From Caulobacteraceae bacterium (GTDB lineage: Bacteria > Pseudomonadota > Alphaproteobacteria > Caulobacterales > Caulobacteraceae), in the NCBI GenBank assembly GCA_028290905.1, contig JAQGIW010000058.1:1-46259 (forward strand): a DNA stretch of 46,259 nucleotides. Direction: 5' to 3'. The translations under genes were made by a program, and so were the position numbers. Below, one piece after another: positions 25,140-33,926 of this stretch. The stretch's first letter is position 1. Each line of letters opens with the position of its first letter. The notes under the pieces were generated by a model that saw nothing but the letters and a program-made list of their open reading frames with translations, did not search any database and was not told the DNA's origin.

Positions 25140-26906
25140 TCAGAAGGGGTAATAGCGGATACTCGTGAACACCATGCTCTCGCGGGCGATCGGCGCCGGG
25201 TTGCCGGCGAGCGGGCTCGCCATCCCGCCGTTGCCGTAGAAGGCGTGCCGCTCGGTGTAGGAGTATTGGATCCCCCACTGGAACTTGCCGAACCGCAGCG
25301 CGACCGGGCGGTCCCAGAAGCCGGCGGTGATCTGGTCGATGTAGTGGGTATTACCGACGCAGACCGTGGAGCCTTCGGTCTCGCAGCCGAGATTGTTGTA
25401 GTTAGGATTGCCGTACCCGTTGTAGACGATCGACGTTCCGTTCAATCCTGAGTAGTTCTGAGGATTCTGGCGCTCCTCACCGGCGTAGGCATAGACGTCG
25501 AGCGCTTTGCCGTAGTGGAAGACGCCGCCGGCGAGGATCTCGTATTCCTGGACGGGATGAATCTGCCCATCGACGCCGAAGCTGACGTCGGGGAGTTGTC
25601 CCGAGCCGTACCGGCCGATCCCACGGCCGGCGAGACCGGAGAACTGCACGTCCAGCATCTTGGGGATGACTCCCAGGATAATGCCGCCCCCGAAGCCGCC
25701 GCCGGCGACGTGGCCGTTGTAGGGGGCTCCGGCGTAGTTCAGACGGTCGTAGAAGTCGCGATAGATGCCGAAAGCCTCCAGGTGGAGGGTATGTCCCATC
25801 ACCGGGTTGTCGTAGGCGACCTTGCCGATCACGTCAGGGACGTCGTTGAGCGACAGGACATTGGCGGCGTTGAACCCGGAGCCGCCGGGGATGGTGACGG
25901 TCGGGACGGGCGAAACGGCGGGAAGGAACTTGCCGCTGCTGTAGAAGGTGGTTTGAGGATTCTCGACCGAGACGGCGAACCAGAGCTGCTTGTTGAGGTT
26001 GGCGGTCAGGCGAACCTGCGGCTGCCGCGTCCAGTTGAAGCCGGGGACGTACTGCGCGTCGATGGTCAGCGGCACCTGCTCGTTGCGGGGGGTGATTCCC
26101 TTGTTGTTCAGCGTCGCCAGCGACCAGTTCTGGCCGGCGAGCAGCGAGAGGCCGCCAAAACTGCGGTCCCAGTCGACCGCCGCGTAGATGTTGCGGATGC
26201 GCGGATTGTAGGAATTGCTCTCGTTCGAGTTGGCGTTCTGGGCGGCGCCCTGGAAGTCCATCTCGTAGTAGCCGGTCAGGTGGAGGCCGTATCGGGGCAC
26301 TTCGCCCTGGGCCAGAATGGCCAGCCGGCTCTGCCGGGCGGTGAAGCGGGTTTCCTTCAGGTGGGAGGTCACCACGTTCCCGAATGGAATGCCGCTGAAC
26401 GTCGAGCTGATGTCGGCGCCTTCCTGGTGGTTGCGGTAGATGGTTGCGAATTCCAGGAAGCTGCCCGCCAAACTGAGGCTCAGGGCGCTCTTGCCGGTGT
26501 CGGGATCGACGCCGAAGTGGACGGCGTCGTCCTTCGGCGCGGCGGCCAGCACTTCATGATGGACCACGCCCGGGATGGTCTGGATCTGGGCGTCGACCTT
26601 GGCCTGGGCGGCCTGGGCCTGGACCTGGGCGTCGGCGAGCTGCTGCTTCACCTGGGCCAGCTGAGCCTCGGACTGCGCCTGATTCGCCGCCTGGGAATCG
26701 CGCCAGGCCTTGAGGGCGTCGACCTGGGCGCGCAGTTCGCTGACCTCACTGCGGAGCGCCGCGGTCTCATTGACCTTTTCGACGTGCTCCGCGTGTTTGG
26801 CGACGTGGTGGCGCTTGACGGTTTTCGCCTCGGCGGCCGAGCCCACCCCGATCAAGAGTACGGACGCGACGGCGGCGCCGCCGAGCAGCGACGTTTTGAA
26901 CTTCAT
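25140..26906 (-). CDS. Outer-membrane porin divergent from pstS, probably Pho-controlled
   Basis: 588 residues: signal peptide (SLLGGAAVASVLLIGVGSAAEA), a His/Lys-rich stretch, a long coiled coil at about 48-110 (ALRSEVSELRAQVDALKAW, then Ala/Gln-rich QVKQQLADAQVQ), then a barrel rich in aromatic strand pairs to the C-terminal RYYPF, whose final Phe is the classical barrel-assembly signal. Architecture resembles DcaP/OprP-like porins. Its start lies 197 bases from the divergent pstS start with putative PhoB sites between them, so I infer phosphate or organophosphate uptake. The substrate itself is not visible. Confidence 0.82.
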   Translation of the reverse strand: MKFKTSLLGGAAVASVLLIGVGSAAEAKTVKRHHVAKHAEHVEKVNETAALRSEVSELRAQVDALKAWRDSQAANQAQSEAQLAQVKQQLADAQVQAQAAQAKVDAQIQTIPGVVHHEVLAAAPKDDAVHFGVDPDTGKSALSLSLAGSFLEFATIYRNHQEGADISSTFSGIPFGNVVTSHLKETRFTARQSRLAILAQGEVPRYGLHLTGYYEMDFQGAAQNANSNESNSYNPRIRNIYAAVDWDRSFGGLSLLAGQNWSLATLNNKGITPRNEQVPLTIDAQYVPGFNWTRQPQVRLTANLNKQLWFAVSVENPQTTFYSSGKFLPAVSPVPTVTIPGGSGFNAANVLSLNDVPDVIGKVAYDNPVMGHTLHLEAFGIYRDFYDRLNYAGAPYNGHVAGGGFGGGIILGVIPKMLDVQFSGLAGRGIGRYGSGQLPDVSFGVDGQIHPVQEYEILAGGVFHYGKALDVYAYAGEERQNPQNYSGLNGTSIVYNGYGNPNYNNLGCETEGSTVCVGNTHYIDQITAGFWDRPVALRFGKFQWGIQYSYTERHAFYGNGGMASPLAGNPAPIARESMVFTSIRYYPF

Positions 26907-26962
26907 TGTCTGGTATCCCCTGCCATGGCGCCCCGTTGCGCTAGCTGTCCGGCGCTAACAGA

Positions 26963-27029
26963 GTTTTGTGACAGTTTCGTTGGGCCCGGGCCTATCCGGG
27001 TGCGCGGGATCGGCGGGGTGTCACAAAAC
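26963..27029. promoter_or_regulatory. Divergent PhoB-like sites between porin and pstS
   Basis: TGTCACAAAAC occurs at 27019-27029 reading toward pstS, and its exact complement GTTTTGTGACA at 26963-26973, i.e. the same 11-mer reading toward the porin. TGTCAC is close to the Pho-box half-site CTGTCAT. The expected second half-site 11 bases on is only weak in each case (CTCTGTT; CCTATAC). Symmetric placement before both genes argues for co-regulation by PhoB, encoded at 31700. Confidence 0.62.
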
Positions 27030-27103
27030 CTATACGCTGCCGAGGTAGACGGCCATTATAAGCCGGCCGCTACGAGCCGCTACCGCGCCAATCGGAGAAA
27101 AAC

Positions 27104-28147
27104 ATGAAAATCCTGAGAGCCGCCCTGACACCTGTCAGTTGGGTGGCCGCCCTGGCCTTGGCCGCGCCCGCGACGGCCGCGAGCATTTCCGGCGCCGGCG
27201 CCACCTTCCCGGCGCCGGTCTACGCCAAGTGGGCCGAGACCTATAGGGCCCAGACCCACAACGACCTCAACTACCAGGCCATCGGATCGGGCGGCGGCAT
27301 CAAGCAGATCAACGCCGGCACGGTCGATTTCGGCGCCTCCGACAAGCCCCTGAAGCCGGACGTTCAGGCTGCGGACGGCCTGCAGCAGTTCCCCACCGTG
27401 ATCGGCGGCGTGGTGCCGGTGATGAACCTGCCGGGCTTCAAGCCCGGCCAGATCCGGCTGACGGGCAAGGTGCTCGCCGACATCTATCTGGGCCTGATCA
27501 AGAAGTGGAACGATCCGGTCATCGCCTCGTGGAACAAGGGCGTCGCGCTGCCGAACATCCCGATCACCGTGGTCCACCGTTCGGACGGCTCCGGCACCAG
27601 CTTCCTGTTCACCACCTACCTGTCGATGGAAGACCCCAAGTGGGCGGCCGGTCCGGGCGGGAACGACGCGGTGAACTGGCCGGTCGGGCTGGGCGGCAAG
27701 GGCAACGACGGGGTGGCCGCCTTCGTCAAGCAGACGGTGGGCTCCATCGGCTATGTCGAATACGCCTACGCCAAGCAGAACCAGATGACCTATGCGTTGA
27801 TGCAGAACAAGGCCGGCAAGTGGGTGGCTCCGAACGCGGCGAACTTCGCGGCCGCGGCGGCCTACGCCAAGTGGCCGGCGGCGCCGGGCTTCTACCTGCT
27901 TCTGCTCGATCAGCCGGGCGCGGCGTCATGGCCCATCACCGGTGCGACCTTCATCCTGATGCACAAGAAGCAGACCAACCCCCAGGCCGGCCACGATGTC
28001 CTGGCCTTTTTCGACTGGGCCTACAAGAACGGCGACGCGCAGGCCGCCGCCCTGGATTACGTCACCCTGCCGGCGCCGGTTAAGGCCCTGGTCCGCAAAT
28101 CGTGGAACACCATCGTCGGGCCCAACGGCAAGCCGGTTTACCCCTGA
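27104..28147 (+). CDS. pstS: Periplasmic phosphate-binding protein PstS
   Basis: 347 residues with signal peptide (about 1-26). The mature start SISGAGATFPAPVYAKWAE and the phosphate-pocket segments IGSGGGIKQI, DFGASDKPL and HRSDGSGTSFLFTTYLS are all characteristic of PstS. It delivers inorganic phosphate to the PstCA permease. It heads the cluster, and a weak hairpin (28191-28207) after it may give higher expression of PstS than of the membrane components. Caulobacter crescentus keeps pstS away from pstCAB, so the linked order here is a small departure from that species. Confidence 0.96.
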   Translation: MKILRAALTPVSWVAALALAAPATAASISGAGATFPAPVYAKWAETYRAQTHNDLNYQAIGSGGGIKQINAGTVDFGASDKPLKPDVQAADGLQQFPTVIGGVVPVMNLPGFKPGQIRLTGKVLADIYLGLIKKWNDPVIASWNKGVALPNIPITVVHRSDGSGTSFLFTTYLSMEDPKWAAGPGGNDAVNWPVGLGGKGNDGVAAFVKQTVGSIGYVEYAYAKQNQMTYALMQNKAGKWVAPNAANFAAAAAYAKWPAAPGFYLLLLDQPGAASWPITGATFILMHKKQTNPQAGHDVLAFFDWAYKNGDAQAAALDYVTLPAPVKALVRKSWNTIVGPNGKPVYP

Positions 28148-28190
28148 CGAACGAGGTTCGATCCGGTAGACCTCACGTCGCTTCGCGGGC

Positions 28191-28207
28191 GGCGGGGACC
28201 TCCCGCC
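28191..28207 (+). terminator. Possible attenuating hairpin between pstS and pstC
   Basis: GGCGGG (28191-28196) pairs with CCCGCC (28202-28207) across 5 bases, within the 99-base pstS-pstC gap. It has no T run, so at most partial termination or mRNA 3'-end protection, a common way to keep PstS abundant. Confidence 0.35.
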
Positions 28208-28246
28208 GACTCCGCGCAAGCCCATGAGACCTGCTCGAGAGGGGCC

Positions 28247-29206
28247 ATGTCGATCGTCTTGAACGCCCCTCCCCGCCGCGGCACGCCCCGCGGCGCCACC
28301 TTCGAGCCGGTCTTCGAGGGGCTCTGTTTCGGCGCCGCCACGGCCCTGCTGGTGGCGCTCGGCGGCGTGCTCGTCTCGCTCGCCATCGGCGGCTGGCCGG
28401 CGCTTTCCAGGTTCGGCCTGAATTTCATCACCGGGGTGACCTGGGATCCGAACCCGGACCACGAGGTCTACGGCGCCGCGGGACCGATCGTCGGCACCCT
28501 GATCACCTCGGCCGCGGCCCTGGCGATGGCCCTGCCGGTGGCCGGCGGCGTGGCCTTCTTCCTGGTCGAGCTCTGCCCGACGTTCCTGCGCCGGCCGATC
28601 GGCACGGCGGTGGAGCTTCTCGCCGGCATCCCCAGCATCGTCTACGGCATGTGGGGCCTCTTCGTCTTCGCGCCGTTCTTCGCCGCCCACGTGGAGACGC
28701 CCCTGATGAGCGCCGCCCCGCCGGGCAGCTTCTGGGAGACGCTGTTCTCCGGCATTCCCAACGGCTCGGGCATGCTGGCCGCGTCGATCATACTGGCGAT
28801 CATGATCCTGCCGTTCATGGCCGCCACCTTAAGGGAACTGCTCAACACCGTCCCGCCGCAGGTGCGCGAGAGCGCCTATGGCCTTGGGGCCACCACCGCC
28901 GAGGTAGTCCTGAGCGTGACCCTCCCCTACATCCGCCGGGGGGCGATCGGCGCGGTGATGCTGGGCCTCGGGCGCGCGCTCGGCGAGACCATGGCGGTGA
29001 CCTTCATCATCGGCAATTCGCATGCCTTCCCCAAAGGGCTCTTCGATTCGGGATCGACCATCGCCTCGACCATCGCCAACGAGTTCAACGAGGCCAGCGG
29101 CCTGCAGTCCGCCGCCCTCATCGCCCTGGGCCTGGTCCTGTTCGTGATCACCTTCACGGTGCTGGCGCTCGCCCGCCTGCTCTTGCGCACCCAGGTGAGG
29201 GCCTAG
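28247..29206 (+). CDS. pstC: Phosphate ABC transporter permease PstC
   Basis: 319 residues with about six membrane helices. After a cytoplasmic N-terminus come VELLAGIPSIVYGMWGLFV and the EAA loop ESAYGLGATTAEVVLSVTLP near residue 205, which contacts the PstB ATPase. It forms the inner-membrane channel with PstA. It stops 5 bases before the pstA ATG, so the genes are co-translated. The length is normal for PstC. Confidence 0.95.
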   Translation: MSIVLNAPPRRGTPRGATFEPVFEGLCFGAATALLVALGGVLVSLAIGGWPALSRFGLNFITGVTWDPNPDHEVYGAAGPIVGTLITSAAALAMALPVAGGVAFFLVELCPTFLRRPIGTAVELLAGIPSIVYGMWGLFVFAPFFAAHVETPLMSAAPPGSFWETLFSGIPNGSGMLAASIILAIMILPFMAATLRELLNTVPPQVRESAYGLGATTAEVVLSVTLPYIRRGAIGAVMLGLGRALGETMAVTFIIGNSHAFPKGLFDSGSTIASTIANEFNEASGLQSAALIALGLVLFVITFTVLALARLLLRTQVRA

Positions 29207-29211
29207 AGACC

Positions 29212-30060
29212 ATGGCCGTCTCTCCCAGCCGAATCGCCAGCCGCCGCGCCGGCAACGTCCTTTTCGTCGCCTTCTGCGTCCTGGTGACGTTCATCGCCCT
29301 GGCCGCCCTGGCGCTGATTCTCTATTCCCTGGTCAGCCAGGGCGTGGGCGGCCTGAACCTGAACATCTTCACCAAGTCGACGCCGGCGGCAGGGACGCCC
29401 GGAGGGCTGATCAACGCCATCGTCGGCTCGATCCTGATGTCGGTGGCGGCCATGATCATCGCCCTGACCATCGGCATCCTGGCCGGCACCTGGCTGGCCG
29501 AGTACGCCGGCGAGAGCCGGTTCGGCTCGGTGGTGCGCTTCCTCAACGACGTCCTGCTCTCAGCCCCGTCGATCCTGATCGGCCTGTTCGTCTATGAAAT
29601 CCTGGTGGCGCCCTTCAAGACGTTTTCGGGATTCGCCGGGAGCGTGGCTCTCGCCCTGCTGGCCGCGCCGGTGATCACCCGCACCACCGAGGACGTGTTG
29701 AAGCTGCAGCCCACCGCCCTGCGCGAATCGGGCGTGGCCCTGGGAGCGCCGGTCTGGCACGTGATCCGCACCATCCTCTGGCGGGGTTCGACGAGCGGCA
29801 TCCTGACCGGGGCCCTGCTGGCCTTCGCGCGCATCAGCGGCGAGACCGCCCCCCTTCTCTTCACCGCCCTCAACAACCAGTTCTTCAGCTGGAACATGGC
29901 CCGCCCCATGGCGAGCCTGCCGGTGGTGATCTTCCAGGACGCCCTGACCCCCTACCCCGACCTCAACCGCCTGGCCTGGGCCGGCGCCCTGCTGATAGCC
30001 GCCTCCGTCCTGGCCGTGACCATCATCGCCCGCGCCTTCTCGCAGGAGCCCCGACGCTGA
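29212..30060 (+). CDS. pstA: Phosphate ABC transporter permease PstA
   Basis: 282 residues from ATG 29212 (the open frame extends upstream inside pstC without meaning). About six helices are visible, with [20 protein letters not shown] and the EAA loop [21 protein letters not shown] near residue 175. It pairs with PstC in the membrane. The stop overlaps the pstB ATG by one base. A phosphate-specific rather than other ABC permease is indicated by sequence and by its place between pstC and pstB. Confidence 0.95.
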   Translation: MAVSPSRIASRRAGNVLFVAFCVLVTFIALAALALILYSLVSQGVGGLNLNIFTKSTPAAGTPGGLINAIVGSILMSVAAMIIALTIGILAGTWLAEYAGESRFGSVVRFLNDVLLSAPSILIGLFVYEILVAPFKTFSGFAGSVALALLAAPVITRTTEDVLKLQPTALRESGVALGAPVWHVIRTILWRGSTSGILTGALLAFARISGETAPLLFTALNNQFFSWNMARPMASLPVVIFQDALTPYPDLNRLAWAGALLIAASVLAVTIIARAFSQEPRR

Positions 30061-30869
30061 TGACCCTGGCTGCACCCGTGCTTCCGGCGGTCTCCATCGC
30101 CGACGTCGACAAATCGAGAGTGAAGATCGACGTCCAGCACCTGGATTTTTACTACGGCAAGAGCCACGCCCTGAAGGACATCTCGATCCCCTTCGAGGCC
30201 AACGCCGTCACCGCCCTGATCGGACCGTCGGGCTGCGGGAAATCCACCCTGCTGCGCACCCTGAACCGCATGTACGCCCTCTATCCGGGGCAGAAGGCGA
30301 CGGGGCATGTCATCTTCGATGGCGAGGACATCCTGCGGCCCGGTGTCAACCTCTCCATGCTGCGGGCCAAGATCGGCATGGTGTTCCAGAAGCCGACGCC
30401 GTTTCCGATGTCGATCTTCGACAATGTCGCCTTCGGCGTGCGTCTGTACGAGACTCTGGGCCGGACCCAGCTCGCCGAGCGGGTGGAGGAGTCGCTGCGC
30501 CGCGCCGCCCTGTGGGACGAAGTGAAGGACAAGCTGCCGACCTCGGGCCTGGGGCTCTCGGGCGGCCAGCAGCAGCGCCTGTGCGTGGCGCGCTGCATCG
30601 CCGTGCGGCCGGAGGTCCTGCTCCTGGACGAGCCGACCTCGGCCCTCGATCCGATCTCCAGCGCCAAGCTCGAGGAGACGGTGACCCAGCTGAAGAACGA
30701 CTACACGATCGTCATCGTCACCCACAATCTCGGCCAGGCCGCCCGGCTGTCGAAGTACACGGGCTTCATGTATCTTGGCGAGCTGGTCGAGTTCGGCGAA
30801 ACCGCCGAGATGTTCACCAAACCGGTGACCACCCGCGCTTCCGACTACATCACCGGCCGGTTCGGCTAG
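30060..30869 (+). CDS. pstB: Phosphate ABC transporter ATPase PstB
   Basis: 269 residues. Walker A is GPSGCGKST at 55-63, the Q-loop lies in [21 protein letters not shown], the signature is [16 protein letters not shown] and Walker B is [12 protein letters not shown], followed by the switch histidine in [14 protein letters not shown]. The sequence [15 protein letters not shown] is typical of PstB. It energises phosphate import and, with PhoU, signals phosphate status to the PhoR/PhoB pathway. Confidence 0.97.
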   Translation: MTLAAPVLPAVSIADVDKSRVKIDVQHLDFYYGKSHALKDISIPFEANAVTALIGPSGCGKSTLLRTLNRMYALYPGQKATGHVIFDGEDILRPGVNLSMLRAKIGMVFQKPTPFPMSIFDNVAFGVRLYETLGRTQLAERVEESLRRAALWDEVKDKLPTSGLGLSGGQQQRLCVARCIAVRPEVLLLDEPTSALDPISSAKLEETVTQLKNDYTIVIVTHNLGQAARLSKYTGFMYLGELVEFGETAEMFTKPVTTRASDYITGRFG

Positions 30870-30914
30870 GAAACGTGAAATGCCGTCTAGTGAATAGTGC
30901 CGTTAACAATTGAG

Positions 30915-30949
30915 TGTCACAATCCCAGCCTAGGTTCGATTGTCGAACC
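30915..30949 (+). promoter_or_regulatory. TGTCACA motif and perfect dyad before phoU
   Basis: The 109-base pstB-phoU gap has TGTCACA (30915-30921), like the PhoB half-sites before pstS, followed by a perfect dyad GGTTCGA (30933-30939) TTG TCGAACC (30943-30949). It could be an internal PhoB-responsive promoter, an operator, or an mRNA processing hairpin separating transporter and signalling genes. There is no T run to mark it as a terminator. Confidence 0.4.
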
Positions 30950-30978
30950 GGCTGAAGTGATTCGAATGCGTGAAAGTC

Positions 30979-31677
30979 ATGGAACATACCGTTCGAGCGT
31001 ATGACGAAGAATTGGACGCCATCACCGCGGAACTGGCCAGGATGGGCGGCCTCGCGGAGGCGGAAGTCGCCGATTCGATCCAGGCGATAGCCACCCGCGA
31101 CATGGCCCTGGCCTCCTCGGTGATCCTCCGCGACGCCCGGCTCGACGGGCTGGAGATGGACATCGAGCGCAAGGCGGTGCGCCTGATCGCTCTTCGCCAG
31201 CCGGTGGCCGACGACCTGCGCCGGACGGTGGCGGCGATGAAGATCAGCTCCAACCTCGAGCGCATCGGCGACCTGGCCAAGAACATCGCCAAGCGGGCCA
31301 TGGTGATCGCCGAGTCGGAGCCGGTGACTCCGCTCACCAGCTCCATCGAGCGCATGGGCGAGCTGGTCACAACGAGGCTCAAGGACGTCCTCGACGCCCT
31401 GACCTCGCGGGAGGTGGAACAGGCCATCGCCGTCTGGCGCCAGGACCACGAGGTCGACGAGCATTACGACGCGATCTTCCGCGAACTGCTGACCTACATG
31501 ATGGGCGATCCCCGGATGATCACCGCCTGCGCCCACCTGCTGTTCGTGGCCAAGAACCTCGAGCGGATCGGCGACCACGCCACCAACATCGCCGAGATCC
31601 TGCATTACGAGATCACCGGCGTCGAGCTCACCGAAGAACGTCCGAAGTCGGACGCCCTGCAGCCCCAGACCTTCTGA
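30979..31677 (+). CDS. phoU: Phosphate-signalling regulator PhoU
   Basis: About 232 residues from ATG 30979 (MEHTVRAYDEELDAITAELA); a GTG at 30970 would add three residues. Two three-helix PhoU repeats are visible: MGGLAEAEVADSIQAIATRD with LERIGDLAKNIAKRA near 97-111, and its duplicate LERIGDHATNIAEILHY near 197-213, the metal-binding E/DxxxD motifs. PhoU keeps PhoR in its inhibitory state when phosphate is plentiful and restrains Pst transport. It is followed 22 bases later by phoB. Confidence 0.95.
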   Translation: MEHTVRAYDEELDAITAELARMGGLAEAEVADSIQAIATRDMALASSVILRDARLDGLEMDIERKAVRLIALRQPVADDLRRTVAAMKISSNLERIGDLAKNIAKRAMVIAESEPVTPLTSSIERMGELVTTRLKDVLDALTSREVEQAIAVWRQDHEVDEHYDAIFRELLTYMMGDPRMITACAHLLFVAKNLERIGDHATNIAEILHYEITGVELTEERPKSDALQPQTF

Positions 31678-31699
31678 GCCCCCGGAACCCGCTGACCCC

Positions 31700-32407
31700 A
31701 TGGCCACCGAAGCCCCCGCCCCGCTCCGGCCCTACATCCTGGTGGTCGAGGACGAGGATTCGCTGGCCACCCTCCTGCAGTACAACCTCGACAAGGAGGG
31801 CTATCAGGTCGGCCAATGCGCCGACGGCGAGGAGGCTCTGATTCGGATCGACGAGAAGCAGCCCGACCTCGTCATCCTCGACTGGATGCTGCCGACGGTT
31901 TCGGGCATCGAGGTCTGCCGGCGTCTGCGCCAGCGCACCGACACCCGCAACCTGCCGATCATCATGCTCACCGCCCGCGGCGAAGAGAGCGACCGCATCC
32001 GTGGCCTCGACACCGGGGCCGACGACTATGTGGTCAAGCCGTTCTCGATGACCGAACTTTGCGCCCGGGTGCGCGCGGTGCTGCGCCGGATCCGCCCCGG
32101 TCTCGCCGAGGACCGGGTCCGCCACGGCGACCTGATGATCGACCGGGTGGCGCACCGGGTGAAGCGCGGCGCCCAGGAGGTCCACCTGGGACCCACCGAG
32201 TTCCGCCTGCTCGACTATTTCATGCAGCACCCGGGACGGGTGTTCTCCCGTGAGCAGCTGCTCGACGCGGTGTGGGGTTCCGACGTCTATGTCGAGACCC
32301 GCACGGTCGACGTCCACATCGGGCGCCTGCGCCGGGCCCTGAACACCGAAGACAACAACGATCCCATCCGCACCGTCCGCTCCGCCGGCTACGCCCTCGA
32401 CGTCTGA
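31700..32407 (+). CDS. phoB: Phosphate-regulon response regulator PhoB
   Basis: 235 residues. The receiver domain has VEDEDS (16-21), phospho-acceptor Asp61 in VILDWMLPTVSGIEVC, and YVVKPFSMTELCARV. The C-terminal winged helix includes HLGPTEFRLLDYFMQHPGRVFSREQLLDAVWG and RTVDVHIGRLRRALN, both typical of PhoB. When phosphorylated it activates pst and other starvation genes at Pho boxes such as those proposed at 26963-27029. Its kinase PhoR is not in the window. Confidence 0.95.
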   Translation: MATEAPAPLRPYILVVEDEDSLATLLQYNLDKEGYQVGQCADGEEALIRIDEKQPDLVILDWMLPTVSGIEVCRRLRQRTDTRNLPIIMLTARGEESDRIRGLDTGADDYVVKPFSMTELCARVRAVLRRIRPGLAEDRVRHGDLMIDRVAHRVKRGAQEVHLGPTEFRLLDYFMQHPGRVFSREQLLDAVWGSDVYVETRTVDVHIGRLRRALNTEDNNDPIRTVRSAGYALDV

Positions 32408-32477
32408 CGCGCATCCGGGCGCTTGACCTGACGCGACGGCTGGAGTGCAAGACGCGCGTCCCACAAGGATCGAGCGC

Positions 32478-33926
32478 GTGACGACATCGACCATTCCCCT
32501 CGCGGACGGCTTTCCGGCCGCCACCCGCGCCGACTGGCTTGCCCTGGTGGCCAAGACCCTCAAGGGCGCCGGGGTCGAGACCCTCGTCGGCCGGACCGCC
32601 GATGGCCTCGAGCTCGACGCGCTCTATACCGACGAGGATGGCGCGGCCGCCCTCCCCTTCGCGCCCGCTCCGCGCGGCGGCGAACGGGGGTGGGACGTGC
32701 GCGCCCGGGTGGCGGCGTCGGAGCCCGCCCTGGCCAACCGCGAGGCGCTGGACGCCCTGGCCGGCGGCGCAGGCTCGATCCTCATCAAGCTCGACAGCGG
32801 CGCTGGCGGCGTCGCCGTGACTTCGGCCGGGGACCTTGACCGGGTGCTGGCGGGGGTGGAAGCGGAGCTCGCCCCCATCGCCCTGGACGCGGGCTTCCTC
32901 GGGACCGGGGCGGCCGACTGGTTGCACGACGTCGCCAAGGCTTCCCCCCGCGCGCGCCTTGCCTTCCACCTCGATCCCCTCTCCGCCTTCGCGGCGACGG
33001 GCGCGAGCCCGGGACCCATCGCGGCCCACGTTTCCGCCGCCGCCGCCCTGGCCGCGACGCTGGCCGAGACCTATCCGACGGCCAGCCTGTTCCTGGCCAG
33101 CGGCGGGGTGGTGCACGAGGCGGGCGGCTCGCCGGCCTGGGAGCTGGCTTTCGCCGCGGCGGCGGCGGTCGCCTACGCCAGGGCCCTGGTCGGGGCCGGC
33201 CTCTCGATGGCCGACGCCTTCGGCCGCCTGACCCTCGGCCTGCACGTCGACGCCGAACCCCTGGCCGCCATGGCCAAGCTGCGCGCGGCGCGGGTGGTGT
33301 GGACGCGGATCGTGCGGGCCTGCGGGACCGACGTCCCGGCCCGCATCGAGGCCCGATCATCGGGGCGGATGCTGACCCGCGCCGACCGCTGGACCAACCT
33401 TATCCGCCTCACCAGCGCCGGGTTCGGCGCGGCGGTGGGCGGGGCGGACGCCGTCGTCCTGGGCGCGTTCACCGACGCGCTCAATGAAGGATCGGGGGCG
33501 CCCGCGGACGCCTTCGCCCTGCGCTTGGCGCGCAACACCCAGCTGATGCTGATGGAAGAGGCGCAGCTCGGCCGCGTGGCCGATCCGGCCGGCGGATCGT
33601 GGGCGCTGGAGGCCCAGACCGACGACCTGGCGCGCGCCGCCTGGGAAGCCTTCGTCGCCATCGAGGTGGCCGGCGGACTGGCGGCCGCCCTGAAAGGCGA
33701 GATCGTCGCCGACGCCGTCGCCCGCTCCCGCGAGGCGCTGAAGGGGGCCATCGACGATCGCGCGATGCGGATCATCGGCGTGACCGACTTCCTTCCCGCC
33801 GAGGAGACCCCCCAAGCGGCCGCGGCGGCGGCGCCGTCGTCGGCCCCGCCCGCCGCGCGTCAGCCCGGGCCGGACGACGCCTGTCCGCCGCTGACCCCGA
33901 TCCGCCTGGAGGAGATGGCGACATGA
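32478..33926 (+). CDS. mutA: Methylmalonyl-CoA mutase small (beta) subunit
   Basis: 482 residues from GTG 32478, with AAGGA at 32465-32469. An alternative GTG at 32445 would add 11 residues. The TIM-barrel part resembles the mutase family ([65 protein letters not shown]), but catalytic and cobalamin residues are lacking, as in the non-catalytic subunit. It is shorter than the Propionibacterium small subunit and ends in an Ala/Pro linker where a degenerate B12 domain would begin. It overlaps mutB by 4 bases. Confidence 0.9.
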   Translation: MTTSTIPLADGFPAATRADWLALVAKTLKGAGVETLVGRTADGLELDALYTDEDGAAALPFAPAPRGGERGWDVRARVAASEPALANREALDALAGGAGSILIKLDSGAGGVAVTSAGDLDRVLAGVEAELAPIALDAGFLGTGAADWLHDVAKASPRARLAFHLDPLSAFAATGASPGPIAAHVSAAAALAATLAETYPTASLFLASGGVVHEAGGSPAWELAFAAAAAVAYARALVGAGLSMADAFGRLTLGLHVDAEPLAAMAKLRAARVVWTRIVRACGTDVPARIEARSSGRMLTRADRWTNLIRLTSAGFGAAVGGADAVVLGAFTDALNEGSGAPADAFALRLARNTQLMLMEEAQLGRVADPAGGSWALEAQTDDLARAAWEAFVAIEVAGGLAAALKGEIVADAVARSREALKGAIDDRAMRIIGVTDFLPAEETPQAAAAAAPSSAPPAARQPGPDDACPPLTPIRLEEMAT

